From Trichococcus alkaliphilus (GTDB lineage Bacteria > Bacillota > Bacilli > Lactobacillales > Aerococcaceae), in assembly GCF_003008695.1 (NCBI RefSeq), contig NZ_PXZT01000005.1:62001-126000 (forward strand): a stretch of 64,000 bases of DNA, written 5' to 3'. Position 1 is the first letter of the stretch. The number at the start of each line of letters is the position of its first letter. The notes below the pieces were generated by a model. That model did no database searches and was not told the DNA's origin. It saw only the letters and a list, made by a program, of their open reading frames with translations. Made by a program: the position numbers and the translations under genes. Of this stretch, positions 32,204-42,600 are shown one piece after another.

Positions 32204-34579
32204 TTATTTTGAGTATATTTGATTCTTCAAGTTATAACTTAATGTTTTTAGATTATATTTTGAAAATTTATATCGTATATATCTAGAAACTTCTTCTTCA
32301 TGAGTTGATATAACGATTTGCTTATTGTAGAACTCATTTCTTAACAATTCAGTCAATGACGCTATATTTATTTCATCCATAGTCTGAACCGGATCATCTA
32401 TCATCAGTAAATCTATGGATTTCTTTCCATACACTTTATTCAAAGCCAAAGTTAGTGCTATGACTAAGCCTGATAGCTGTCCAGAAGAAAGATAATTTAT
32501 CGCATCATGGTCTGTCTTAATATCTGAAATAAATTTAATGCTTTTTTGGTTGTAATTTTCGCTTTCTTTAATAAAAAGTCCGCATCCTCTCTGATAATTT
32601 TGGATAATCTTACCACTATAAATATAGAAGGGTATCTCTATGTCCCTAATTATTTTTTTCCAATGATTATATATTTTGTCTTCATAGACACTAATTATAT
32701 TTTTTACTCTTTCATCTATGATTTTTAAATTATCTAATTTTATTGTTAATTTTCTAATTTCTTTTTCTAAATTGACAAAATTTTGGGAGTTGCTGAAATA
32801 ATATTGATAATTAATATATTGGGCTTTCTTTGTTATATCCTCAAGTCTCACATTATTAGCTTTAGAAATATCATCGCCAAATATCGTTTTTAGAATATAT
32901 TTATTATTCTCATGATTCCCATACCCAGACTCAACGATTAAAGCTTTACTTAGCAAATATTCTTTCAAATCATAAACATTTACATCAAAATTCCTTAAAT
33001 TTGTTAAGTCAGTATAAAGGTATTCTTGAATGTCTAAATCATTAATATTACACCAATTAATAAATTCAGTTATTAAAGATTTCTTCTGAATAGCTTGTAA
33101 AAAAACATCATAAAACTCCTGATCAACAATATTGCCTTCAGTATTTAGATAGTTATCAATTATAATTAATATGTCTTCAACGTAATCCTCGAAAAGTTTT
33201 TCATATAGTTTATTAAACTCTTGAGATTCCTCATCTAACATTATTGAGAACGTTTTCTCTTTGTTTGAAATCGAATCTATTAAACCCTTGTAGGATTCAT
33301 ACTGTTGACCACATAGTGGACATTCTGTATTCTCAAATTCACTTTTAATTTTTTCATAATGACTCATCAGCACGGCTCTGGTAGTGTTAAGCTCTTGAGC
33401 AATACTTGATAATTCTCCCATTTTTAGATTCAGATTCTCTAAACGTGTTAAATAGTACTGTAAATTGTCCAAATTTATATCTAAACTCAATAATCTTTTC
33501 AAATCCTCGAAATGGTCAATCTTTAAATTTGTTGCTAAATTTTGTTTTGAAATTTTATTTTTTGATTTTAACAACTCATTCTCTATAGTTTTTAATGATA
33601 TAAACACTTCGTATTTTTCAATAAAATTAGTAGTTATTACGACAAATTTCAGAAAATCTGCATCTCCTATATATTTATAAAGTTTATTGTTAAACTCAGT
33701 TTTAGAAAAATTCTCAAAATCTCTTTTTAATGAATATATGGATCGCAATTCATCCAAAAATTTATCTCTCATATCTTTATTAATAGATATAATTTCTTTA
33801 TCCCACTCATTGATATTATTCTCATCTTCTTCCATAAGAATAAAGTAATCAATTTCCTTCATTGTTTCCTTTTTGATATCTTTCACTTCATTTTTCAATA
33901 AATCAAGTGCTTTACTTTTCACTGCGATCTGACCATCTACGCCTTCAAGCCGTCTTAGATCACTAGTAATTTGTGATTTAATTGAATTTAATTTATCAAG
34001 TTCTGATAATTCTTTTTTTGTATCAAAAAGTTGAGAAATTTCATCCATTCTATCCTTCGCATTTTGTTTTAAGAACATTGTATTTTCTTCCTGTTGAACG
34101 TAATAAAATAAATTAAAATATCTTTCTAAATTTTCAGTTGATAATTTATTTCCTACTTCCTCGACTGAAATAGGTTCTCCATCTTCAATGTTCAACTGGT
34201 AGTTTTCCAAATAGTATGTTTCAAAAATATTCCAATTGTCAGGTTTTCTATCCGACGGAGTGTATCTTTTCTTTGAATCTATTTTTTTAGCAATAGTAAA
34301 ACTATTTTTTTCATCACTAAATTCAATTTTAATTTCTGTATCCAAATCAGGATTTTTCACAAGAAGAATATCACTATACCCAATTCTTTTATCCGCAGTA
34401 TTTTTAATTCTATTGATTTTCCCGGTTAAAATGAGTTCTACTGCATCGAAAATAGTTGTCTTGCCAAAACCATTTGGTCCATCTAATACAATTAGATCTT
34501 TACTCGAAAAATCAAGAAAAAGTTCTTCAATATGTTTGAAATTTTTAATCCCTATTCTACTAATTTTCAATTTATCCAT
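32204..34579 (-). CDS. Rad50/SMC-like ATPase of an ABC-three-component-type system
   Basis: A 791-aa AAA/ABC ATPase. Walker A GPNGFGKTT (34-42), Q-loop region near 160, zinc hook Cys420-x-x-Cys423 (CPLCGQ) between coiled-coil stretches (about 190-300 and 380-560), signature LSSGQLSG near 693, Walker B LLMIDDPVQTMD near 728 and switch His in STHEE. Base composition is visibly more AT-rich than its surroundings. The start overlaps the stop of the middle component (ATGGATAA). It is the third gene of three, in the layout of ABC-3C systems, where it likely detects DNA structures or phage replication. Confidence 0.85.
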   Translation of the reverse strand: MDKLKISRIGIKNFKHIEELFLDFSSKDLIVLDGPNGFGKTTIFDAVELILTGKINRIKNTADKRIGYSDILLVKNPDLDTEIKIEFSDEKNSFTIAKKIDSKKRYTPSDRKPDNWNIFETYYLENYQLNIEDGEPISVEEVGNKLSTENLERYFNLFYYVQQEENTMFLKQNAKDRMDEISQLFDTKKELSELDKLNSIKSQITSDLRRLEGVDGQIAVKSKALDLLKNEVKDIKKETMKEIDYFILMEEDENNINEWDKEIISINKDMRDKFLDELRSIYSLKRDFENFSKTEFNNKLYKYIGDADFLKFVVITTNFIEKYEVFISLKTIENELLKSKNKISKQNLATNLKIDHFEDLKRLLSLDINLDNLQYYLTRLENLNLKMGELSSIAQELNTTRAVLMSHYEKIKSEFENTECPLCGQQYESYKGLIDSISNKEKTFSIMLDEESQEFNKLYEKLFEDYVEDILIIIDNYLNTEGNIVDQEFYDVFLQAIQKKSLITEFINWCNINDLDIQEYLYTDLTNLRNFDVNVYDLKEYLLSKALIVESGYGNHENNKYILKTIFGDDISKANNVRLEDITKKAQYINYQYYFSNSQNFVNLEKEIRKLTIKLDNLKIIDERVKNIISVYEDKIYNHWKKIIRDIEIPFYIYSGKIIQNYQRGCGLFIKESENYNQKSIKFISDIKTDHDAINYLSSGQLSGLVIALTLALNKVYGKKSIDLLMIDDPVQTMDEINIASLTELLRNEFYNKQIVISTHEEEVSRYIRYKFSKYNLKTLSYNLKNQIYSK

Positions 34580-35282
34580 GTGCAAAATCATCCCCTACAA
34601 AATATCCTAAAGCTTCCACTAACTCTTCATTAACAATATCGTTGTCTAGTATAAAGTTTTTCAAAGTAAGCAACTCTTGTTTCGATAATTCTTCATCTAT
34701 CTCTAAATTTAAATCAGTTACATCTTGTACTTTATTTTCTAATTTTATAATAGGGATTTTGATCATCAATTTTGAACACATTTCGTACAAAGAAGTGCTT
34801 CCAATATCTTCTTTATAGTTTGAGAATAATTCAGAATTATTAACTACCTCGTTAATTACTTGGTTTGAATCTTTTGAAGGATCATTAAACAGTTTAGTTA
34901 GCTCCGAAGCATTTTGTTCATTGTACACAAGAACATATTTTTTAAAAAAATAAGGGTCCTCTTCTATCTCAAATACATCTTCGTATATTTTTGATACTGC
35001 AATATCATTTACTTTTAAACAAACAAGCATGGATAGATTTTTATCCATCCGTTCATCGTAGCCAGTTTCTAAACTTTTAATAGCATCAAAATAGGTGGAA
35101 ACATCATTAATCACAGAGTTTATTGCTAATTCCTCTTCCTCCATTAATAGTACTAAATAAAAATTAATCGCATTTTCTTTATAACAAGCCCAAAAATCTA
35201 AATCTCGCTTCTGTACAGGATTCGACAATTTCACACTAATAAAATGGTTATCCGTAAATATTTTACGCAATATTTCCTTCAT
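34572..35282 (-). CDS. Middle component of an ABC-three-component-type system
   Basis: A 236-aa protein with no obvious catalytic motif. The segment EIEEDPYFFKKYVLVYNE is similar in style to the MC1-type middle components described with ABC-3C systems, but I cannot verify this. It starts at an ATGA overlap with the nuclease gene and overlaps the ATPase start by 8 bases, so all three are translationally coupled. It is expected to join the ATPase to the effector. Confidence 0.62.
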   Translation of the reverse strand: MKEILRKIFTDNHFISVKLSNPVQKRDLDFWACYKENAINFYLVLLMEEEELAINSVINDVSTYFDAIKSLETGYDERMDKNLSMLVCLKVNDIAVSKIYEDVFEIEEDPYFFKKYVLVYNEQNASELTKLFNDPSKDSNQVINEVVNNSELFSNYKEDIGSTSLYEMCSKLMIKIPIIKLENKVQDVTDLNLEIDEELSKQELLTLKNFILDNDIVNEELVEALGYFVGDDFAHG

Positions 35283-36688
35283 TTTAGCAACTCCTCTCTT
35301 GCAGTTGTAATATCAATCAAACTGATATTTTTCATTTTTGTAATTCTGTCATAACTTTTCATTTCTAAAATATCATTTTCATCTTCTGGATCTGGAATAT
35401 TTTTATACACTTTTGAATCACCTAATGATGGTAAATTTATTGATTTTGTTATTATTTTATCAACCTCATTTAATAAATCAGAATATTGATTATGCAGTAT
35501 TGCATCAGCGAGCTTTCGATTTCTCCCCCCATGACTTTCATCAGCAATTGTTGTCGGTAAATATGAAATATTTCTTCCACCCTGAGTTTTTTTTGTATAT
35601 ACCCATTTATCATTATCGAACTCGCTTTTGACTCTCGTCAAAGTTTCAAAAAAGCAGTCATTTATTCCCGTCTTATTCAGGCATTGGTTTAACATTTTTA
35701 GAATATGATCGGGTTCCTCTTTATTAACCCCATTGTTTGGAGAAATTCTTAGACAAAAATCTAAAAATTGGTCAGTATTTAAATCATAGATTCGCTCAAT
35801 GATTTTACAAAATTTAGTGATTTCATTTATTGATATTTTCCCTTCATGGTATTCTTCAAATAAATCTTCTAAATATGATTGTGAGATACTAAAAAATTCA
35901 TTTTTCAAAAAATATGCAGCATAATCTTTACTTATAGTTTCAAAATTTTTATCCACAATTGTTTTTATTTCATTAAAGCTTATAGTTACCTTGTGGTCTT
36001 TTTCATTAGTTTGAATGTTAATATGCCTTTCCCTAATATTATTGTCTACTAAACCCAAAAGATAATAATAAGCTCTCTCAACTCTAAGAATGGTAGCAGA
36101 CCCTCCAATTATCTCCTTTAACTCACTTTGAATTGCCTGCTCAATATCATCTAATGAACAATATTTTATACCATCTAGGTAAGTGTATAAATCAAATTTA
36201 CTATATACATTCTCGTAATCCCCTGATGCTAGCACTTTATCTTTACACTCCTTAGGCGTTGAATACATACTTTTCCTGGGGCTATTGCTTTTATCTTCTG
36301 GAATAGTATAAGTTGGTAATTTTTCTATTAATTTATCGAATTTGGTCAAACTTTGAGTCACATGAAGAAATGCGTTCTCTAATTCATCTAATTCTAACAA
36401 TTTTGCTAATAACAACCAAATTGCTTCTTTGTATTTAGAAGTAGCCGTATCAGCATATGTTTTTACTTGATGTATAGATTTATATCTTCCATCTTTCTTT
36501 ATCGAAAAATCTTCTAGCCATTCTAATTCTAATTCATATTTGCTTATATCTTCTTCAGAAATTTCCCCTTCTCTAAACATTTTCAAAACTACATATATTG
36601 CAACCTTACCTTGATGATTAAACCCATTCCAACTAGGACTTGCATCTGTTGAATAGGATTCTATACCTTCGATTGTTTTAGTCTCCAT
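35279..36688 (-). CDS. Putative PD-(D/E)XK-type nuclease effector of ABC-three-component-type system
   Basis: A 469-aa protein. The N-terminus reads SWNGFNHQGKVAIYVVLKMF, then YELELEWLEDFSI (Glu54/Glu56, Asp60) and HQVKT (Gln74-x-Lys76). This is the pattern of DUF4297/Cap4-like restriction-endonuclease-fold domains (E...D...QxK). The rest (about 150-469) is helical and should contact the middle component. Start ATG 36688 follows AAAGGA at eight bases; the longer frame adds 10 residues. First gene of the operon; likely cleaves DNA when triggered. Confidence 0.65.
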   Translation of the reverse strand: METKTIEGIESYSTDASPSWNGFNHQGKVAIYVVLKMFREGEISEEDISKYELELEWLEDFSIKKDGRYKSIHQVKTYADTATSKYKEAIWLLLAKLLELDELENAFLHVTQSLTKFDKLIEKLPTYTIPEDKSNSPRKSMYSTPKECKDKVLASGDYENVYSKFDLYTYLDGIKYCSLDDIEQAIQSELKEIIGGSATILRVERAYYYLLGLVDNNIRERHINIQTNEKDHKVTISFNEIKTIVDKNFETISKDYAAYFLKNEFFSISQSYLEDLFEEYHEGKISINEITKFCKIIERIYDLNTDQFLDFCLRISPNNGVNKEEPDHILKMLNQCLNKTGINDCFFETLTRVKSEFDNDKWVYTKKTQGGRNISYLPTTIADESHGGRNRKLADAILHNQYSDLLNEVDKIITKSINLPSLGDSKVYKNIPDPEDENDILEMKSYDRITKMKNISLIDITTAREELLK

Positions 36689-36739
36689 GCTGTTTATCCT
36701 TTCCTTAAACATTTTCACTACAATCCAAATTTACGTTAA

Positions 36740-37110
36740 TTAATCCCCAATAATCATTTCAGTTATGAATTCATTAATAATTTCTTCTAATCTGTTCAAA
36801 GAATTTACAAACCATTCCCTCGGAACAATCATTCTTCCATTAGCTCCAACTATTTCCACATCTAATTTGTGATCCTTTAATATTCGATGAATTGCCGTGT
36901 CAAATTTTCCTGCATCTAAATTGTTAACGTCGAATGCAGTTACTGTTTCAACCGGAGCGTATAGATAGGTGGGTTCGTTTGCTGCATTAGCAATTCTTTT
37001 TTTACAGCTCCTTTGGTGACGCCAACCTTATAAAGATCTTTAATTGACGAAATTTGCGAATCTTGCGAATCTTGCGACAGTGATTTTAACACGTACCCCT
37101 CCAATATCAT
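36740..37110 (-). pseudogene. Truncated, frameshifted GIY-YIG (T5orf172/MUG113-like) nuclease
   Basis: Minus strand: begins MILEGYVLKSLSQDSQ (a GIY-like GYVLK), then DLYKVGVTKG, and after a one-base deletion in an A-run (36997-37003) continues RIANAANEPTYLYAPVE to IVPREWFVNSLNRLEEIINEF and a TAA. The match is to the catalytic end of GIY-YIG family proteins, without the usual longer N-terminus. It ends about 50 bases upstream of the nuclease-effector start, on the same strand. Confidence 0.62.
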
Positions 37111-37269
37111 CCTTTAAAACACCCTACATAACATACTCAATATTATCTGTTACTATTTTCCCACTGGTTCTATAAAGATTTGCCGTTAAATATCTCAAAA
37201 GAACATCGCTCTCTATTCCCGCATCGGTCTTGCATGCCTATTCTGATGAAGGATCATCCAACAAATAAT

Positions 37270-37427
37270 GCTGTTACAGATCAAACCGCTTCTCGGTCGT
37301 GCTCAAGAAAGTTTCCAACGCATCCTCTTCCACGGACCATTCAGTGCCGTGGTGCTTCATTTCCAATGAGCGGTAATGCTCCCGGATTTTTTCGATCGTT
37401 CTGTTGCTTGTTTGACTGTTAAGTTGT
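37270..37427 (-). pseudogene. Decayed second copy of the MazG-like gene (copy B)
   Basis: Reads (after repairing one missing A in the lysine codons) DNLTVKQATERSKK, IREHYRSLEMKHHGTEWS, VEEDAL, then jumps to ETFLSTTEKRFDL. The intact gene at 31733 has the same start and end, so about 170 bases of the middle are missing here. The start codon is GTG. It is on the same strand as copy A, making a direct repeat around the defence operon. Confidence 0.78.
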
Positions 37428-37466
37428 CCACTATGTCGCCTCTTATCTTCTCAATTCGGGCTGCAA

Positions 37467-37793
37467 TTACAACTCCGTATACTTCTCCTTGTTCCCTTTG
37501 CTTTTGTCCACCGGATACTTGATGTTGTTCTTCTCCAGCTTCGCCTCGATGATCTCATCGATGTCCAGACCGAGGTTGCTTGCCAGCATGTGGGAATAGA
37601 TCAGCACATCTGCAAGCTCTTCTTTAATCCGTTCAATGCTGGTATCTCTGACTTCTTCGGGAGATTTCCATTGGAAAAGCTCCAGCAGTTCAGCGGCCTC
37701 CAACGAAATCGAGATCGCAAGATCCTTCTCGTTGTGGAATTGGCGCCAGTCGCGGTCATCGCGGAATTTGTTGATTTTATCAATTGAGTTCAT
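37467..37793 (-). CDS. MazG-like nucleotide pyrophosphohydrolase (dCTPase/iMazG type)
   Basis: A 108-aa MazG-like protein: KDLAISISLEAAELLELFQW and ERIKEELADVLIYSHMLASNLGLD carry the E-x-x-E-x(12..)-E-x-x-D metal site. These enzymes hydrolyse (d)NTPs to monophosphates and pyrophosphate. The start is set at ATG 37793 because AAAGGG abuts the earlier ATG. It follows the DUF2075 gene by only a few bases, so the two are probably co-expressed as a pair. Confidence 0.83.
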   Translation of the reverse strand: MNSIDKINKFRDDRDWRQFHNEKDLAISISLEAAELLELFQWKSPEEVRDTSIERIKEELADVLIYSHMLASNLGLDIDEIIEAKLEKNNIKYPVDKSKGNKEKYTEL

Positions 37794-37798
37794 TTGTG

Positions 37799-39565
37799 TC
37801 ATCCCTTTCTGGCATCCATTAGTGCTTGCTGCAGTTCTTCATCCACCGCATAGAGGTACAAGCCATTGACTCCTCTGGTCAGCAAAACGTTCAGTTCGTT
37901 CTTCAGCAATGTGTCTGAAAAATATTCCTTGCTGCCATTCTTCAAGCTTCTCTTTTGGGTGGCCTTTTTGTTTTTGCTCTCCTGCCGGTCAAAGATAATT
38001 TTGCCGTTCCGGTATTTCACGGATGGCCCGATGATGACTCCGGCATAATTCAGGTCAAAACCTTGGACCGTGAAGGTGGATCCGACTTCGTCAACCGTCT
38101 GCTCCTGCTCGGCCCATGCAAGGTGCTTGTTTTTGATTGATTGTTTTTTCGAAGCAACAGGCAGCTGGAGATTCCACGGCAATTTCCAGTCACCTACCCG
38201 GACGTACCAATAGTCCTCTCCTTCAGGTTTGCGTTTGTCGACGTAATCCCAATCGAATGTTGCCGTCAGCCTTGAAATGCCCGAATCCTGGCTCTGTGCC
38301 TTTGCTTTGATGGCTGCATGCAGTTCCTCCGGGCTGTCGGAAATCTGGATGTCATAGTTTTTTGAATCAGTTGGGATTTTTCCGACTTCCTGCTCATCAA
38401 TCAAGGAACGGATCCAATTGACCGTCGCTTTATCGGAATTGATGCGCATCTGGTTCGACAGATACATCAGATTGCCGTTAAGCTGGGCTTCGTGCTGAAG
38501 GCTCATCAGTTCCTCGTATTCCCAATACTGCTGTGTCGAGAGCACCTGATTTTGGTCGAATACCGCCACGACCACCTTGGCCCGTTCCAAAAGATCCTGC
38601 AGTTGGTTCTTTCCCCGATAGGACTGCTTCCCCTGCGTCCAAAGCAAATGCGCTTCGTCTACGATCACGACATCCACTATATCCTCCGGCCCGTGATTAT
38701 TGATGAACGGGGTCGGTTTGGAAACGAGGTCCGGCTGCTTTTTGCTGTATATGCCCAATTTGGTCGCAATCTGCTGATAGACCTTCAACTGCTGCTCGTG
38801 GTTCACCAAGAGGAAATTCTTAGTATCCTTGAAGATCAGATTTTCCGGATCCTCCTTGGATAATTGGTTCAATTCATAAAACAGACTGCTCATCAGGACC
38901 GTCTTGCCGGAACCCGCTTCGCCCGTCACAAGAATCAGCTGGCCCGTTTTCCCGGTCGTCAGTGCTTCCAAAATGCGCAAAGTGATGAAGTCCTTCGTGC
39001 GGATCTGCTCATCCGTCAGTTTATGGAACGGGGAAGCCTTGAAAATAGCGGAATCCCTGATGATCTGTTCGACCGGAAAAAGCTCCTTATTTTTCTTTTG
39101 CAACCCTCTCCAGACCTTCGAGAAGATCTTGTCCAACTCATGGGATGTGAAATAATCGTTCTGCTGGTTGGTCCGGCGATTGTAGACCGCATCAACATTT
39201 TCAATGCTGGACATGTACAGCATCAGCTTGTTTTCGATATCCAATGTCAAAGATTTATTGAAATGCTCATGCCCAATCACATACATCTTCGATGATTCCG
39301 AAATGGCCAGATTCTCCCAATCGGTTCTTGATTTCGGATCGACCGTCAGATGCTGTATGGTCCTCTTCTTGATATCGGAAGTTTCCCCGATGTAAACCGA
39401 GAACTGTTTCTCTTTATTCTCGTCATTGACAATATAGACAGTTGGATAATGCAAAAGGTACTTCGCATCCTTACCTACATGTTCTTGGACATTCGCATCA
39501 AAATTTTTGATTCCTTTATCACTGTAGTCCAGCTCGTAGATTATCGGATCAGAAATATTTCCCAC
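37799..39565 (-). CDS. GIY-YIG + DUF2075 (Schlafen-like AAA) ATPase
   Basis: A 588-aa fusion. GIY-YIG nuclease domain about 42-130 (VYIV, SVYIGET, Arg68, Glu111, Asn129). A P-loop ATPase of the DUF2075/superfamily-1-like type follows: Walker A LVTGEAGSGKT (212-222), VVIVDEAHLLW near 303, SNQMR near 385, and the C-terminal STFTVQGFDLNYAGVIIG and LLTRG, which are typical helicase motif V/VI regions. It probably cuts and remodels nucleic acid in defence. Co-transcribed with the next MazG-like gene. Confidence 0.8.
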   Translation of the reverse strand: MGNISDPIIYELDYSDKGIKNFDANVQEHVGKDAKYLLHYPTVYIVNDENKEKQFSVYIGETSDIKKRTIQHLTVDPKSRTDWENLAISESSKMYVIGHEHFNKSLTLDIENKLMLYMSSIENVDAVYNRRTNQQNDYFTSHELDKIFSKVWRGLQKKNKELFPVEQIIRDSAIFKASPFHKLTDEQIRTKDFITLRILEALTTGKTGQLILVTGEAGSGKTVLMSSLFYELNQLSKEDPENLIFKDTKNFLLVNHEQQLKVYQQIATKLGIYSKKQPDLVSKPTPFINNHGPEDIVDVVIVDEAHLLWTQGKQSYRGKNQLQDLLERAKVVVAVFDQNQVLSTQQYWEYEELMSLQHEAQLNGNLMYLSNQMRINSDKATVNWIRSLIDEQEVGKIPTDSKNYDIQISDSPEELHAAIKAKAQSQDSGISRLTATFDWDYVDKRKPEGEDYWYVRVGDWKLPWNLQLPVASKKQSIKNKHLAWAEQEQTVDEVGSTFTVQGFDLNYAGVIIGPSVKYRNGKIIFDRQESKNKKATQKRSLKNGSKEYFSDTLLKNELNVLLTRGVNGLYLYAVDEELQQALMDARKG

Positions 39566-39670
39566 GCCAGCACCTCCTTAGAAATTGTATGATTCTACTG
39601 TTTCTATTTGTATTCGGAATTCTCAGGTCTCATAAATAAGTAGATGAACGTTTATCAATAACTTAAATTC

Positions 39671-42600
39671 TTACCCCACCACCAACTTATTCGTCTTCTT
39701 CAAAAACTTCGCCGGGATTGGACGTTCTAATCTCCAGGTAATGTTCATCGGTTTGCTTCCTACATGTTGGACATAGTTAACAAGTCCCAAGAATGTGTAT
39801 GGAGCTGCACCGATGCGATCGTTTTTGAATTCGCGGATGAACAGCAGAACTTTACTCCCACGCTCCCGATGGTGGATGTAGCGCTGACCGGTGGATGCAT
39901 GGTCTCCGGTAGTGCTTTGGCTTTGCCAATGAAAGAGCGTTTCGTTGACGGAGTAGTCGTTATACATTGTCGTTGGTGAGTAGTCCTTGTCCGCTTTATT
40001 TAGGGTAACGAAGAGGACGTCTATTCCTTTTTCAGGCAACCATTTTACGCCTTCACGAACATTGCTCGGATTCATATGATCCATCGCTACCAGCAACTGA
40101 TCGCGGGTATAGGTGCAATGTAAATCGAGCGGGTTCTCAAATCCCAAATCGACAGGTTCATCAATAAAGTCGATCCGATCGAAGTTGTATCTCAATAATT
40201 CCATAAGTTCTTCCATCATCACAGGATTGCTTGAAAGCAAAGTCAGATTCTCTTTGACTTCCGCACTTTCCCAATTTTCGATGGTTTTTTGCCAGATGGT
40301 GATATAGAACATCTGGAACATGCGTTGCTGAATCGGTGACAGCTTCTTCAAGTCGACCTTGTTTAGACGCGGTAAAATATCCAGCAAAAAAGCAATCCAA
40401 CGGCGAGAATCGATGGCACAAATGCGTTTCAACGCTTTGGTGATTGTTTCTTCCAGTTCCTCTTCGAATTCTTCCCGGACCCCTGCCGAGACACATAATC
40501 TCGCAAAGTTGGCTCTCGAGAAAATCGTGCGAACGTCCAAATGATAATAGTCAATGAAATTGGCCAGATCTAAAGGCAGGCCACTGTCTTCTTCAAATGT
40601 CGCGATCCGGCTGATTAAACCATTTTTGGCGCTGAAGGAAGATTTGATGTTGTCCAGCACGTATTTGGCGGCTTTCTTTTCCAACTGGATGTAGCAACCT
40701 TTTGGAGCCGAAACAAAACCATTTTTCAGTTCACTTTGGACACTGTGCGTCGTATTGGAAAGAAGCGCCGAAAATTTTTCTTCAAAATTGTACTTTCTGT
40801 TGGCTTGTCCAATAAAGTCCAGTACGGTCAGACACTCCTTACCTTCAGCCAACCGTAGGCCGCGGCCGAGTTGTTGTAGAAAAATCGTTAAGGATTCGGT
40901 CGGACGCAGAAAGAGAACTGTATTTACTTCCGGGATGTCCACCCCTTCGTTGTAAATGTCGACTACGAAAATAAAGCGGATCTCTCCTGAAACCAAGCGT
41001 TTCTGAGCGCTACGTCTATCTTGGTCGTTGGACTGCCCCGTCAAATGAATCGATGGGATGCCATTATTGTTGAACTGTTCCGCCATAAATTGGGCATGTT
41101 CGATTGAAACACAGAAGCCTAATCCCTTAACTTCGTCGATATCCGTAACGTATTTGTCCAAAGATTGGATCACGTTATTGGAACGGCGCAAAGCGACTCC
41201 GCGATTCAGCGAGTAAAGTTTGTTCAACTCTGATTTATCATACCCTCCCCGAGTCCAGCGCAACTCGCTCAAATCAACGGCATCAGTGACACCGAAATAT
41301 TGGAAAGGAGTCAATAATTTGCGATCGATAGCCTCTGGAAGTCTGATTTCAGCAGCAATACGATTATCAAAATAATCCAAAATACTTTGGCCGTCCATCC
41401 GTTCAGGCGTAGCAGTCAAGCCCAACAAGATACTTGGTTTAAAATGATTCAGCAAGGTTTGGTAAGTAGGAGCGGCTGCGTGGTGGAATTCATCCACGAT
41501 GATGAAATCGTAATAATCTTCGGACAATTTTTCATGTAAGGCTTGGGAGTTCATCGTTTGAATGGAAACGAACAAATTATCCAAACTTTCCGGGTTATGG
41601 TTGCCCACAAACAACTCTCCAAAATTTGGATCTTTCAAGACACCTTGAAAAGTTTCTTGGCTCTGTCTCAAGATTTCTTCGCGATGCGCCACAAACAAAA
41701 GCCTGCATGGTCTTGCTGCATTCATTCGGCAAAAACGTCGGTAATCGAACGCCGAGATCACGGTCTTCCCCGTTCCCGTAGCCGCTACGACAAGGTTGCG
41801 GTAATGACCACGCACTTCCCGCTCAGCAAGAAGTTTGTCGAGGATTTCTTGTTGATAGGGATAAGGGTGGATATCGAAAACAAAGCGTCGAGTCTCTCCT
41901 TCGCCCATGAAACGGTCAGCTTTTAAAGCGCGCACAAGACGCTCACGCTCTGTTGCCTGATAGAACTCAAACTCTGAAGAATTCCAATAACTTTCCAGTG
42001 TTGCGGCGATTTTGCGGATGGTATCCGGTTGGTCCTTTGCGGTAATCTTCAGATTCCACTCCAAGCCACTGGAAATGGCGGCATTTGATAGATTCGATGA
42101 GCCGATATAGGCCGTCGAGAAGCCTGTTTCGCGATAAAACGTGTATGTTTTCGCATGCAGGCGCGTCCTTTTCGTGTCGTAGGAAATTTTGATTTCTGTG
42201 TTCGGCAATTTGCCTAACTCTTCGATCGCCTTGACATCCGTCGCACCCATATAGGAAGTCGTGATGATGCGCAGCTTTCCACCTTTTCCGGTGAAATCTC
42301 GCAGTTCATCGATAATCAGGCGCAATCCGCTCCATTTGATGAAAGAAACTAACATGTCGATGCGGTCTGCTGATTGGATCTCCTTTTTGAGCTCCGAAAA
42401 CATTTGTGGCTCATGGATGGCACCCGTAAAGAGACTGCTTTGAGCGATGGAAGTCTCGGGGCGACTCAGTTTGGCTGCAGTTTTTCCGGCATGGATGTCC
42501 GCATCGTCTTCACCCAAAAGTGCCATAAGCTGTTCTGCACGCTCATCCACGGACATTTCAGCAAAATCATTTTCCTGCGTCGTTTGAGTGATGGTCTCGA

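Noticed and set aside
36720-37270. CRISPR or tandem repeat array near the defence operon
   Set aside because: A short CGCAAGATT-like repeat occurs only two to three times within the GIY-YIG fragment; no spacers or regular units.
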